Source: CAYVUI01 sp964454745 (GTDB lineage: Bacteria > Planctomycetota > Phycisphaerae > Sedimentisphaerales > Anaerohalosphaeraceae). From it: DNA of 35,008 nucleotides. Position 1 is the first letter of the stretch. Every line of letters starts with the position of its first letter. Shown piece after piece: positions 1-7,550 of the stretch. The stretch covers positions 1-35,008 of the forward strand of contig CAYVUI010000036.1 in the NCBI GenBank assembly GCA_964454745.1, read 5' to 3'. The translations under genes and the position numbers were made by a program. The notes below the pieces were generated by a model, which saw nothing but the letters and a program-made list of their open reading frames with translations, did no database searches and was not told the DNA's origin.

Positions 1-347
1 ATGAAATGCTCGCTTAAATCTACCCCATCTTGACAATATTGGATACAGCAAAACCTCATCTATTTGTGAATCATTTCACATTCCAGCAAAGTAACCCGAC
101 CTCTGCAAGTCAACTCCAAAAATATTGTTCCGCGCATCCAGATACTGCCGGCGAATTAAACAAGATAAATTTTATCCCATGAAAAATTGTTACGCCAATC
201 CCACTGAAAAAACCGCGAAAATCCCCCAAAAAAGCCAAAAATTGTCCCGAAAGCGTGAAAATATCCTTGCTTTTCCATTCCGCAAGGGGTAAATTTATAG
301 ACTTTCAAAATTCGGGCAGGATAACAGTAACAAACAAGGATAAAAAA
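1..347. other. Gene-free leader region upstream of rpmI
   Basis: No credible coding frame is present here. infC, which often precedes rpmI, is absent. The stretch is AT-rich and contains a TGTGA-N6-TCACA palindrome (65-80) and a small inverted repeat, CCTTGC/GCAAGG (265-270 with 282-287), shortly before an AT-rich TAAATT box (290-295). A TTGACA at 30-35 has no acceptable -10 box 16-18 bases downstream. The promoter of the ribosomal protein genes should lie in this interval, but I cannot place it with confidence. It may also hold the 5' region of a divergent gene to the left of the window. Confidence 0.5.
65..80. promoter_or_regulatory. CRP/FNR-family-like operator palindrome
   Basis: The sequence reads TGTGA, six bases, TCACA, which matches both conserved half-sites of the E. 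coli CRP consensus exactly. It lies about 270 bases before rpmI, far for direct control of that gene, so it could instead serve a divergent gene left of the window. The palindrome is seen directly; recognition by a CRP/FNR-family regulator is inferred only from the consensus, and short palindromes do occur by chance in AT-rich spacers. Confidence 0.35.
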
Positions 348-542
348 ATGCCAAAACAAAAGGTACACAAAGGTCTCAAAAAGCGGGTTAAAGTCACCGG
401 AAGCGGCAAAGTACGCCGCCACCGCTCAGGCAAAAGCCACCTCATGAGCAGCAAAAACGCAAAACGGCTCCGCCGCCTGCGAAAGCCCACACTCGTAGCG
501 GGCAAAAAGGCCGATGTCTGCAAAGAAATGCTCTGCGTGTAA
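348..542 (+). CDS. rpmI: 50S ribosomal protein L35
   Basis: Encodes a 64-residue, very basic protein, the usual length for L35, a component of the large ribosomal subunit. It opens with MPKQKVHKGLKKRVKVTGSG and contains the typical 'GKVRRHRSGKSHLMSSK' segment that binds rRNA. The frame stays open upstream to an ATG at 255, but the start at 348 is chosen because it gives the family N-terminus and has an AAGGA ribosome-binding site at 336-340. It is followed after 95 bases by rplT, the classical rpmI-rplT pair. In many bacteria the pair is autoregulated by L20; here the intergenic spacer has a weak inverted repeat, TCCGCT/AGCGGA (572-577 with 601-606), but I cannot show an L20 site. Confidence 0.96.
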   Translation: MPKQKVHKGLKKRVKVTGSGKVRRHRSGKSHLMSSKNAKRLRRLRKPTLVAGKKADVCKEMLCV

Positions 543-637
543 ACCCTTACAGGGAAAACAGTTAAACATACTCCGCTTCTCGGCCACGTCAGCTGCCGCC
601 AGCGGAACGAAACATTCACACACGAAAGGAAGCTGAT

Positions 638-991
638 ATGCCAAGAGTACGAAAAGGCGCCGCAAAACGCCAGGCAAACAAACGAATCCTCAAAGAAGTC
701 CGCGGCCATCGCGGCCAGGCAGGCCGCCAGATCCGTCTGGCCAAAGAAGCCCGCACCCGCGCTGCTGTCAACGCCCGAGTCGGACGCAAGCTCAAAAAAC
801 GCGATTATCGTGCCCTGTGGATCATCCGCCTCAGCGCTGCATGCCAGGCCCGCGACATCCAGTACAGCCGCTTTATTAACGGCTGCAAGAAGGCCGGAAT
901 CGAGCTGAACCGCAAAATGCTCAGCGAAATCGCGATTCACGATCCCGAAGCGTTCGATCTGATTACAGAAAAAGTAAAAGCAGCCCTGTAA
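638..991 (+). CDS. rplT: 50S ribosomal protein L20
   Basis: Encodes 117 residues, the usual L20 length. The N-terminal half is a long basic extension ('MPRVRKGAAKRQANKRILK', then 'GHRGQAGRQIRLAKEA') that threads into 23S rRNA during early 50S assembly. The C-terminal half is the globular domain ('FINGCKKAGIELNRKMLSEI'). An AAAGGAAG ribosome-binding site lies about 7 bases before the ATG. L20 is also the autoregulator of its own operon in well-studied bacteria. The gene is followed after 20 bases by pheS, so rpmI, rplT and pheS are probably cotranscribed, as in many genomes. Confidence 0.97.
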   Translation: MPRVRKGAAKRQANKRILKEVRGHRGQAGRQIRLAKEARTRAAVNARVGRKLKKRDYRALWIIRLSAACQARDIQYSRFINGCKKAGIELNRKMLSEIAIHDPEAFDLITEKVKAAL

Positions 992-1011
992 CCTCCACAA
1001 CCAGCCCTGTT

Positions 1012-2001
1012 ATGCTCGACGAATTCAAAAAAATCGGAGACCAGGCACTGGCCGAGCTTGAGACTGTCACAAACCCTGACGATCTCGAGAGTTACCGCAT
1101 CAAGTACCTCTCCCGCAAGGGCCTGGTGACCGGTATGCTCAGCCAGATCGGTAAGCTATCCAAAGAGGACCGCAAAGAGGGCGGCCAGCTCGCCAACCAG
1201 TACAAAGTCAAGGTTACCGAGCTTTTTGAGCAAAAACAGGCGAATCTCGCCTCTTCGGCAAAACCCAAAGGCCCGATTACGGATGTAACCCTGCCGGGCC
1301 TGGATCTTCCGCTTGGCCGGCGGCACATTCTCTCACAGACGATCAGCGAATTGCTGGAGATTTTCGGCCGGATGGGTTTCAACATCGCCTACGGCCCCGA
1401 AGTCGAAAATGAGTGGCACAATTTCATCGCCCTGAACATCCCGCCGGAGCACCCGGCAAGGGATCCGGTTGACAATTTCTACATCGACGAAAGCCGGCTG
1501 CTGCGATCCCAGACCTCTACGATCCAGATTCGCGTCATGGAAAATACCGAACCCCCAATCCGCGTGGTCGCTCCTGGGCGTGTCTATCGGCCCGATACCG
1601 TGGATGCAACGCACATGTTCATGTTCCACCAGCTCGAGGCCCTGGTCGTCGATGAGGGCATTACAATGGTCGATCTCAAGACCAGTATCGACCAGTTCAT
1701 GCACTCCTTCTTCGGCCCGGAGACCAAGTGGCGATTCCGCCCAAGCTTTTTCCCGTTTACCGAGCCCAGCTGCGAAGTGGACATCCTCTGGGTGGATAAG
1801 GACGGCTCGGAATCATGGATGGAGATCGGCGGCTGCGGCATGGTAGACCCTAACGTGTTCAATGCCGTGAATATCGATCCGGAAAAATATACCGGCTGGG
1901 CGTTTGGCTTTGGTATCGAGCGTCTGACGATGAAAAAATACGGCATTACCGATATCCGCCTGCTTTTCGAGAATGACCTGCGGTTCCTTGACCAGTTCTG
2001 A
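1012..2001 (+). CDS. pheS: Phenylalanyl-tRNA synthetase alpha subunit
   Basis: The 329-residue class II synthetase subunit charges tRNA-Phe as part of an alpha2-beta2 enzyme. The N-terminal coiled coil (about residues 1-90, with 'KYLSRKGLVTGMLSQIGKL') is the tRNA-binding arm. The catalytic core has a motif 2 region, 'HMFMFHQLEALVVDEG', and a motif 3 ending 'GFGIERLTMKKYGITDIR', followed by the terminal 'NDLRFLDQF' typical of PheS. The ATG at 1012 has no obvious Shine-Dalgarno sequence, so translation may be coupled to rplT, whose stop is 20 bases upstream. The usual partner pheT does not follow; a methyltransferase gene does. The beta subunit must be encoded elsewhere if the enzyme is the standard heterotetramer. 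Confidence 0.96.
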   Translation: MLDEFKKIGDQALAELETVTNPDDLESYRIKYLSRKGLVTGMLSQIGKLSKEDRKEGGQLANQYKVKVTELFEQKQANLASSAKPKGPITDVTLPGLDLPLGRRHILSQTISELLEIFGRMGFNIAYGPEVENEWHNFIALNIPPEHPARDPVDNFYIDESRLLRSQTSTIQIRVMENTEPPIRVVAPGRVYRPDTVDATHMFMFHQLEALVVDEGITMVDLKTSIDQFMHSFFGPETKWRFRPSFFPFTEPSCEVDILWVDKDGSESWMEIGGCGMVDPNVFNAVNIDPEKYTGWAFGFGIERLTMKKYGITDIRLLFENDLRFLDQF

Positions 2002-2017
2002 TTATCGATTGATCGAG

Positions 2018-2734
2018 ATGGAACATAACCCTTCCATTACCGAAAACAACCAATCCGCTCCGCATAAGAACGACTCCATGACGCAAAACGCATACTACGA
2101 AAATACCCGAACTGAAATGGCCGATTTCGTTCCCACCTGTGCCAAAACCATCCTTGAGATCGGCTGCGGGGCCGGGAACTTCGGAAAATTAATCAAATCG
2201 AGGATTCCCTGCCAATACCATGGCATCGAGCTTTACGCCCCAGCGGCCCAAACAGCCCAAAATCACCTTGATGCGGTCTACACCGGCGATGCCATTGAGA
2301 CGCTTGCCCAACTGCCAGACGGCCGCTACGACTGCGTGATCCTTAACGACATACTCGAACACCTCGCTTGGCCGGAAATTCTCCTGCAAAAACTTAAAGA
2401 TAAAATGACGCCCGCTGGGTGCCTGGTCCTCTCGATTCCAAACGTCCGGTACTGGTCCAATCTAAAAAACTACCTCTTCGACGCCGACTGGCAATATACC
2501 CAAACCGGCATTCTCGACAAAACCCACCTGCGATTCTTCACAAAAAAAAGCATTGTCCGGCTTCTCTCGTCCCTCGGCTATGAGATCAAAACAATACGCG
2601 GGATCAATCCATCCCGCAGCAAATCGTTTTTCTTCGCGAATCTCATTGCCTTTGGAAAGCTCTCCGACGCCCGTTACCGCCAGTTCGCCTGTGTCGCCCT
2701 GAACACTCCATCAAACACGGATGCAGTCCAATGA
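2018..2734 (+). CDS. Class I SAM-dependent methyltransferase, glycan-associated type
   Basis: About 238 residues with a Rossmann methyltransferase fold of the Methyltransf_23 type. Motif I, the SAM-binding loop, is 'ILEIGCGAGNFG'. An acidic strand end 'YHGIEL' follows, then the motif IV/post-I region 'YDCVILNDILEHL' and 'GCLVLSIPNVRYWSNLKN'. The tail 'DKTHLRFFTKKSI' is common in methyltransferases encoded beside glycosyltransferases. The frame opens at 1973 inside pheS; I prefer the ATG at 2018, with 2078 as an alternative, because the upstream part overlaps pheS and is not family-like. The stop overlaps the next start by four bases (ATGA), so it is coupled to the GT2 gene. The acceptor is unknown; a sugar or glycolipid is inferred from context. 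Confidence 0.85.
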   Translation: MEHNPSITENNQSAPHKNDSMTQNAYYENTRTEMADFVPTCAKTILEIGCGAGNFGKLIKSRIPCQYHGIELYAPAAQTAQNHLDAVYTGDAIETLAQLPDGRYDCVILNDILEHLAWPEILLQKLKDKMTPAGCLVLSIPNVRYWSNLKNYLFDADWQYTQTGILDKTHLRFFTKKSIVRLLSSLGYEIKTIRGINPSRSKSFFFANLIAFGKLSDARYRQFACVALNTPSNTDAVQ

Positions 2735-3714
2735 CCGATGTATCGATCATCATCGTTAATTACAACACCCGCGAGCTTGTCCTTGACTGCATCGACTCGA
2801 TTTACCGTGCCGAGCCCAGGCTTGATTTCGAGATCATCGTCTCCGATAATGCCAGCGTGGACGGCTCGGCGGATGCGATCCGTGAGCGATTTCCCGCTGA
2901 TGTGTCCTGTGTGACGGTGCTGGAAAACGGCGAAAACCTCGGCTTTGCCCGGGCCAACAACGCGGGCATCGAGATCGCAAAAGGGCGGTATATCCTGCTG
3001 CTCAATTCCGATACCCTTGTCCACGATAGCGTAATATCGAAGATGGCCCAATACCTCGACGAAAACCATTCCGTCGGTGCGTGCGGGTGCACACTGCTAA
3101 ACGCAGACGGCTCGATACAGCAAAATATCAGCCGGTTTCCCACTTTCGGCGCCATGCTCCATCGGTATACGATACTGAAGTACACCGGCCTGTTTAAGAG
3201 GGCCCGCGACCGCTACCGGTTCCGCGATTTTGATTACACCAAGGAGGCCTCGGTCGAGCAGCTTCTCGGGGCGGTCATCATGGCCCGCGGGGAGATGCTA
3301 AAGGACTTAGACGGTCTCGATGGCAGCCTGTTCCTTTACTTTGAGGACCCGGACCTATGCCTTCGGATTCGGCAGGGCGGCTACGATGTGCGGTATGTTC
3401 CTGTCGGCAAAATCATTCACCTGGAGGGGGCTTCCTCCTCGAAAGTGCGGTCCAGCCGGCTCAAGCTGATTTTCTTCCGGTCGCTGTTCTACTACTTTCG
3501 CAAGCATCACGGGAAAGGGCAAACCTTTCTTTTTTCGCTTGCTTTCAAGCCGGGCGTACTGCTTTACGAACTGGTCCAAGGGCTAAAGTTCGGGCTCGCG
3601 GCACTTTGGGGCCTGATACGAAATGATAAAAAAGCCACTGAAAACAACCTCAAAAAGGCCCGGTCCTGTCTCGGATTTCTCTTCGTTCAGGGGCCAAAGT
3701 TCCTGATCCTCTAA
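2731..3714 (+). CDS. Family 2 glycosyltransferase (rhamnosyltransferase-like)
   Basis: A 327-residue inverting GT-A glycosyltransferase. The N-terminal 'VSIIIVNYNT' and 'EIIVSDNASVDGS' bind the nucleotide sugar. 'LLNSDT' (residues about 90-95) occupies the metal-binding DxD position, and 'LDGSLFLYFEDPDLCLRIRQ' contains the ED pair that supplies the catalytic base. This layout is typical of dTDP-rhamnose and related transferases that build O-antigen or other surface polysaccharides. The C-terminal 70 residues are basic and hydrophobic, suggesting membrane association. Its start overlaps the methyltransferase stop, and its end faces the GT4 gene tail to tail with only two bases between them. 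Donor and acceptor cannot be assigned. Confidence 0.9.
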   Translation: MTDVSIIIVNYNTRELVLDCIDSIYRAEPRLDFEIIVSDNASVDGSADAIRERFPADVSCVTVLENGENLGFARANNAGIEIAKGRYILLLNSDTLVHDSVISKMAQYLDENHSVGACGCTLLNADGSIQQNISRFPTFGAMLHRYTILKYTGLFKRARDRYRFRDFDYTKEASVEQLLGAVIMARGEMLKDLDGLDGSLFLYFEDPDLCLRIRQGGYDVRYVPVGKIIHLEGASSSKVRSSRLKLIFFRSLFYYFRKHHGKGQTFLFSLAFKPGVLLYELVQGLKFGLAALWGLIRNDKKATENNLKKARSCLGFLFVQGPKFLIL

Positions 3715-3716
3715 TA

Positions 3717-4841
3717 TTACGCACCGGCCAACTTTTTATACACATCCAGCGTCTGCCGCGCCGTCTTTTCCCAGGAAAATTGCTGAAGACGCAGTTTTCC
3801 CTTTTGGGCAAGGCTCTCACGATACGCATCGTCCGAAATCACCTTAACCATTGCTTCGGCCGCGGCGTTCGTATCATAAGGATCGACGCAAAGCCCGGCC
3901 TCGCCCGCAACCTCGGGCATGGAGGACACATTGGATGTTATCACCGCGGTGCTGGCTGAAAACGCCTCCAGGATCGGCAGGCCGAATCCTTCGTAAAGGC
4001 TGGTAAATACGAGCACATCCGCTGCAACGAGGTATTCCCGGACGGATTCGACCGTCCCCAGCAGGAGGACATCGGCCCCGCATTTTTTCGTCAGTGCCTG
4101 CAAATCCTCATTTTTCGGCGGACTGCCGATCACCGCCAGAACGCACCCTTGTCCGAGCTGCTCTTTTGCTTTTGCAAAGCTCTCGATAATCCGTGTAATG
4201 TTCTTTCGCCGATCCGGTGATGAAAACGCCAGAATCATCTTGTCGATTTTTCGGTTGAGCCGTTTACCGATTGCCTCCCTGGCCTGCTCTTTTTTATTGA
4301 CTGAAGGGACGGCACCCGGAGTTTCCACGGCAAGGGGCACCACGGTAATTCGATCATTTTCGATCCCGAAAAATTCCTGCAGGTCATCGCGGGTTGAGTT
4401 TGAGATTGCAAGAATATGATCCGCCTGCTGGAGGGCCCGCTCAAATCGACCCAGGCGCGATTTCGCATACAGTTCCGGGAGCCGGTAGCGCCTAAGGTCA
4501 TGAACAGTCATCACCCGCTTTGCCTTGCCGGCAGGGGGCACCAGGTGGTGTACGCAGTGGTATACATCAAAATCACCGGTAAACCGCTGGAGCCTGGGCC
4601 ACCTGGACCATCGCCACCAGTCCTCAAGGCGGCGTATCTTTAAGCCGCTTTCCCGGACGGTTACCCCCGGATGATTTCGCAGAGATTCCGGGATACTCCC
4701 GCTTGCACCGGGCCCTGCAAACAGCACAATCCCCGGCCCGTTCTCCAATTCCAGCAACCCATTTAGCAGGCCCATCCCGTAGGTATAAAACCCCGAGTAT
4801 CGATTGCGAACCACCGCGTCCATGTCAAAGGCAATCTTCAA
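3717..4841 (-). CDS. Family 4 glycosyltransferase
   Basis: A 374-residue GT-B retaining glycosyltransferase. The N-terminal domain has the acceptor-side 'SGFYTYGMGLLNGLL' and 'RVMTVHDLRRYRLPELY'. The C-terminal domain carries 'AFSSPDRRKNITRIIESF' and the family signature 'SLYEGFGLPILEAF' (E284 and E292, the EX7E pair that holds the nucleotide sugar). Translation appears to start at a TTG overlapping the upstream kinase stop by four bases (TTGA); an ATG at 4823 is the alternative. It is the last gene of the lpxD-lpxI-kinase unit, so it most likely adds a sugar to lipid A core or a related envelope glycan, but the substrate is not visible in the sequence. Confidence 0.9.
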   Translation of the reverse strand: MKIAFDMDAVVRNRYSGFYTYGMGLLNGLLELENGPGIVLFAGPGASGSIPESLRNHPGVTVRESGLKIRRLEDWWRWSRWPRLQRFTGDFDVYHCVHHLVPPAGKAKRVMTVHDLRRYRLPELYAKSRLGRFERALQQADHILAISNSTRDDLQEFFGIENDRITVVPLAVETPGAVPSVNKKEQAREAIGKRLNRKIDKMILAFSSPDRRKNITRIIESFAKAKEQLGQGCVLAVIGSPPKNEDLQALTKKCGADVLLLGTVESVREYLVAADVLVFTSLYEGFGLPILEAFSASTAVITSNVSSMPEVAGEAGLCVDPYDTNAAAEAMVKVISDDAYRESLAQKGKLRLQQFSWEKTARQTLDVYKKLAGA

Positions 4842-5626
4842 ATCAGCCCCTTTTTCTTTCGCCGGCGGATCGTTTCTTTGGCGACCGCTTTAAAAATCTC
4901 TTTCCTGTCCATGTCCGGATTTTCCAGCATATACGCCCGGAAAAACCGCATCCGCTCAGTCCGCAAAATCCCCTCATGGTGCAGGTTCATCTGCACGAGG
5001 TTGCCCGTGCAAAGCTGGAAGGGGGCTTTCGTGTACTTCCGTGTGCGTTCGTTATCGAGAAAATAAAACCGCATCTGTCCGTCTTGTCGGCGAAGCAGCA
5101 CATTGCCCGGCCGCAGGTCGCCGTGAACAATACCCGCCTTGTGCAGCCTTCCGATGCAGGCTCCAAGCTCCCGGGCAATTTCCCGTCGCGTTTTTGAATC
5201 AGCCGCAAAGAACGCATCAAATACCGACTTGGCATCCTCGATAGACTCGGTAATCAGCACTGATTCACCCACTGAAAAGCGCCGCTGGCATAAAGCAACC
5301 ACGGCAGGGCACAAAAATCCATTGTCCATCAGCATCTTCGAGGCCTGCATCGAACAAACAGCCCGTCCGATCCCGAGTAGATCTTTGACCCGGTCCCGAA
5401 AAGACCTGTACAGATAAAACTTGATGTACACCGGCACTGACCGCCCGCTGATTGACACATCCGCCCGGTAGACCCTTGCATATCTTGAACTGTCCACTTT
5501 CTCAAACGGACCGCGAAGTGTATCTACAGCCGCCTTACTGCCCTGGCCCGCCTGCGCAGCGCCGGACCATTTGGGCCCCAGCACGACGTTCCACCGCGGG
5601 ATTTGCACGCGAAGACCTTGCGTCAT
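4838..5626 (-). CDS. Lipopolysaccharide core kinase-like protein (WaaP/KdkA type)
   Basis: A 262-residue protein-kinase-fold enzyme. It contains a beta-strand lysine in 'VPVYIKFYLYRS' (K69), a catalytic loop 'IVHGDLRPGNVLL' (D170, N175) and a metal-binding Asp in 'FYFLDNER' (D191). This HGDL-P-N pattern and the short length match the Kdo/WaaP family that phosphorylates inner-core Kdo or heptose of LPS. The context, with lpxI and lpxD upstream and a glycosyltransferase downstream, supports that. The frame extends to 5653, but I prefer the ATG at 5626, which follows the lpxI stop by one base (TAAGATG). Neither start has a strong ribosome-binding site. Phosphorylation of another envelope target, or an ABC1/InaA-like role, cannot be excluded. 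Confidence 0.8.
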   Translation of the reverse strand: MTQGLRVQIPRWNVVLGPKWSGAAQAGQGSKAAVDTLRGPFEKVDSSRYARVYRADVSISGRSVPVYIKFYLYRSFRDRVKDLLGIGRAVCSMQASKMLMDNGFLCPAVVALCQRRFSVGESVLITESIEDAKSVFDAFFAADSKTRREIARELGACIGRLHKAGIVHGDLRPGNVLLRRQDGQMRFYFLDNERTRKYTKAPFQLCTGNLVQMNLHHEGILRTERMRFFRAYMLENPDMDRKEIFKAVAKETIRRRKKKGLI

Positions 5627-5627
5627 C

Positions 5628-6461
5628 TTAATGCCCAAACACCGAAATACCATACCGGTTCGCCAGCCGCAGCATCTTGTCCTTGTCGATCAGGATGGTC
5701 TTGCCCTTTTCGACGACCAGGCACCGACCGCCGTTTCGATGCAGGCTCTCAATCGTATCCGGGCCCACGCAGGGGACATCAAACCGCATGTCCTGCTCGG
5801 GCTTGGCCGTCTTGATCAGCGTCCAGCCGCCCTTGGCACAAAGCTGCCCGGCCCGCTCGATCATCTTCGCTGTGCCCTCGATTGCCTCGACGGCAACGAC
5901 TTCCTGCTCGCGAACCGCAATGGCCTGGCCGATATCCAGGGCTCCCATTTTCTTGACGATGGACCAGCCAAACTCGATGTCGTTGGTAATCACGGGATCG
6001 GGCTCGACGTCCGTCATGATCCCCGCCTGGGCGAGATGCTCTTTGCAATACAATGTCGAATCCTCCAGGAGTATCTGCCCGGTCGCCAGTTCATCGGCGA
6101 TCGCGCATAGTACCGTATCGTTTCGCTTGTCTCTGCCGGCGAGCCTTCCATACCAGATGCGAAACGCCCGCCAGTCCGGCAGGTAATTCAGTATCCGGTT
6201 CGCCGTTAAAATCCGCGTCTTTTCCACCGCGCCGACCATGATCGTCGAGGTCACTCCGTGTTCGCGCAGCTTCTTGATCCATCCGGCCGGACGGGCGACC
6301 GCACCGAGGGAAAATACGTCCGTTTCCTCGGCCAGTTGCGGATCGACACTGCCCGAAAGGCCTACGCAAACAACCCGCAAGCCCGCTTTACGGGCACCGC
6401 GAGCCACCATAAACGGCAAACGGCCGCTGCCGGCGATCAAACCGAGAACCTGTTCGCTCAT
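5628..6461 (-). CDS. lpxI: UDP-2,3-diacylglucosamine pyrophosphatase LpxI
   Basis: A 277-residue DUF1009/LpxI-family protein. LpxI hydrolyses UDP-2,3-diacylglucosamine to lipid X and UMP in the Raetz lipid A pathway, in the cytoplasm at the inner membrane, and replaces LpxH in many alphaproteobacteria and other phyla. Visible family features are the N-terminal 'LGLIAGSGRLPFMVARGARK', 'VGAVEKTRIL', and the C-terminal 'GRCLVVEKGKTILIDKDKM'. It starts in an ATGA overlap with lpxD and ends one base before the kinase start, so the three are translationally linked. Neighbouring lpxD makes an earlier intermediate of the same pathway, which strengthens the call. Confidence 0.92.
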   Translation of the reverse strand: MSEQVLGLIAGSGRLPFMVARGARKAGLRVVCVGLSGSVDPQLAEETDVFSLGAVARPAGWIKKLREHGVTSTIMVGAVEKTRILTANRILNYLPDWRAFRIWYGRLAGRDKRNDTVLCAIADELATGQILLEDSTLYCKEHLAQAGIMTDVEPDPVITNDIEFGWSIVKKMGALDIGQAIAVREQEVVAVEAIEGTAKMIERAGQLCAKGGWTLIKTAKPEQDMRFDVPCVGPDTIESLHRNGGRCLVVEKGKTILIDKDKMLRLANRYGISVFGH

Positions 6462-7498
6462 TTTTTCTCCGCGACCTTGGCCTTTAGGCTCGTAATTTCT
6501 TTTTCCATCGAACGGATTTTCTTGCGAATTTCGGGCAGAAATTCGATCAGGGCATAGGCCCGCTTGCCCTTTGTTACCTCGATGGCAGGGGCTCCCATCA
6601 CGACCGATTTTGAGGGGACATTTCCTGTTACGCCCGCCTGGGCACCGACGATGACTTCATCGCCGATGGTAATATGCCCCACGACACCGACCTGCCCGCC
6701 GAAGACACAGTGATGACCGATATTCACCGAACCGGCCACGGCCACCTGCGGAACCATCAGGCAGTAGGGGCCGACCTTCGTCCCGTGGCCAATCGCCACG
6801 GCATCGCCGATCTTGGAGCCCTTGCCGATGATTGTATCGTCGAGGGTACCACGCTCGACCACCGCGCAGGAACCGATCTCGACATCGTCTTCGAGCACTG
6901 CACGCCCGATCTGGGGGATCTTGTGATGCACACCCTTGTGCGTCGAAAAGCCGAAGCCGTCCTGGCCGATCACCGAGCAGCCCTGAAGGATCACCCGGTC
7001 GCCGAGGACTGAATCGTCATATACCACGGAATTGGGATACAAAATGCAGTCGTCGCCGACGACGCTGCCGGCCCCGATGAACACCCCGGGATAAATCTCG
7101 CACCGCTTGCCGACCTTTGCATCCTCGCAAATCCTTGCAAATGGATGCACATTTGTTCCCTGTCCGACTTTCGCGGAATCCGCGACGCTGGCCTGTTTGC
7201 TGATGCCGATTTTCGGGTGTTCGCGGTGGCCGTGGAGCAAAACCACCGACTGCATGAATCCATAATATGGATCCTCCACGATCAGCAGGTCCGCTTCCGT
7301 GTCAATCTCGCTGGCGGCAATGACCGCCTCGGCGGCGGTAGCCTTCGCAGCGTTCTCATATTTCGGGTTGCTTAAAAACGTAATCTCGCCGGGGCCGGCC
7401 TTATCGAGGGTCATCGCGCCGGTAATTTTCGTTTCCGCGCTGCCGATGAGCCGGGCACCGATATGTTCTGCAATTTTTCCAAGTGTAATCTCTGACAT
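6458..7498 (-). CDS. lpxD: UDP-3-O-acylglucosamine N-acyltransferase LpxD
   Basis: A 346-residue left-handed beta-helix acyltransferase that adds the amide-linked hydroxyacyl chain to UDP-3-O-acylglucosamine, the third step of lipid A synthesis. The N-terminal uridine-binding domain (about residues 1-100) includes 'GEITFLSNPKYENAAK'. Residues about 105-320 are hexapeptide repeats, e.g. 'VGDDCILYPNSVVYDDSVLG'. The likely catalytic His lies in 'DAVAIGHGTKVG'. The C-terminus is a short helical tail. The ATG at 7498 has an AAAGGA ribosome-binding site, and a good promoter sits directly upstream (7523-7550). lpxA, lpxC and lpxB are not in the window. Presence of lpxD and lpxI indicates a diderm envelope containing lipid A. 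Confidence 0.95.
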   Translation of the reverse strand: MSEITLGKIAEHIGARLIGSAETKITGAMTLDKAGPGEITFLSNPKYENAAKATAAEAVIAASEIDTEADLLIVEDPYYGFMQSVVLLHGHREHPKIGISKQASVADSAKVGQGTNVHPFARICEDAKVGKRCEIYPGVFIGAGSVVGDDCILYPNSVVYDDSVLGDRVILQGCSVIGQDGFGFSTHKGVHHKIPQIGRAVLEDDVEIGSCAVVERGTLDDTIIGKGSKIGDAVAIGHGTKVGPYCLMVPQVAVAGSVNIGHHCVFGGQVGVVGHITIGDEVIVGAQAGVTGNVPSKSVVMGAPAIEVTKGKRAYALIEFLPEIRKKIRSMEKEITSLKAKVAEKK

Positions 7499-7522
7499 AT
7501 CTCTGATTCCTTTCTGCCCCGT

Positions 7523-7550
7523 ATTATACAGGCAGGCCCGGGAAAATCAA
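7523..7550 (-). promoter_or_regulatory. Sigma-70-type promoter of lpxD-lpxI-kinase-GT4
   Basis: On the minus strand TTGATT (7550-7545) is followed after 16 bases by a perfect TATAAT (7528-7523). Transcription would start near 7516, giving a short leader of about 18 bases with an AAAGGA ribosome-binding site for lpxD. The -35 box overlaps the last codons of the upstream GT9 gene, so lpxD-lpxI-kinase-GT4 can be expressed independently of the mnmA/GT9 transcript. Confidence 0.65.

Noticed and set aside
30..58. TTGACA as rpmI promoter
   Set aside because: No acceptable -10 box lies 16-18 bases downstream, and the site is over 300 bases from rpmI.
305..1000. 231-codon open frame on the minus strand
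   Set aside because: It lies opposite rpmI and rplT, which are certain genes; its Cys/Phe-rich translation is an artefact of the basic reverse strand.
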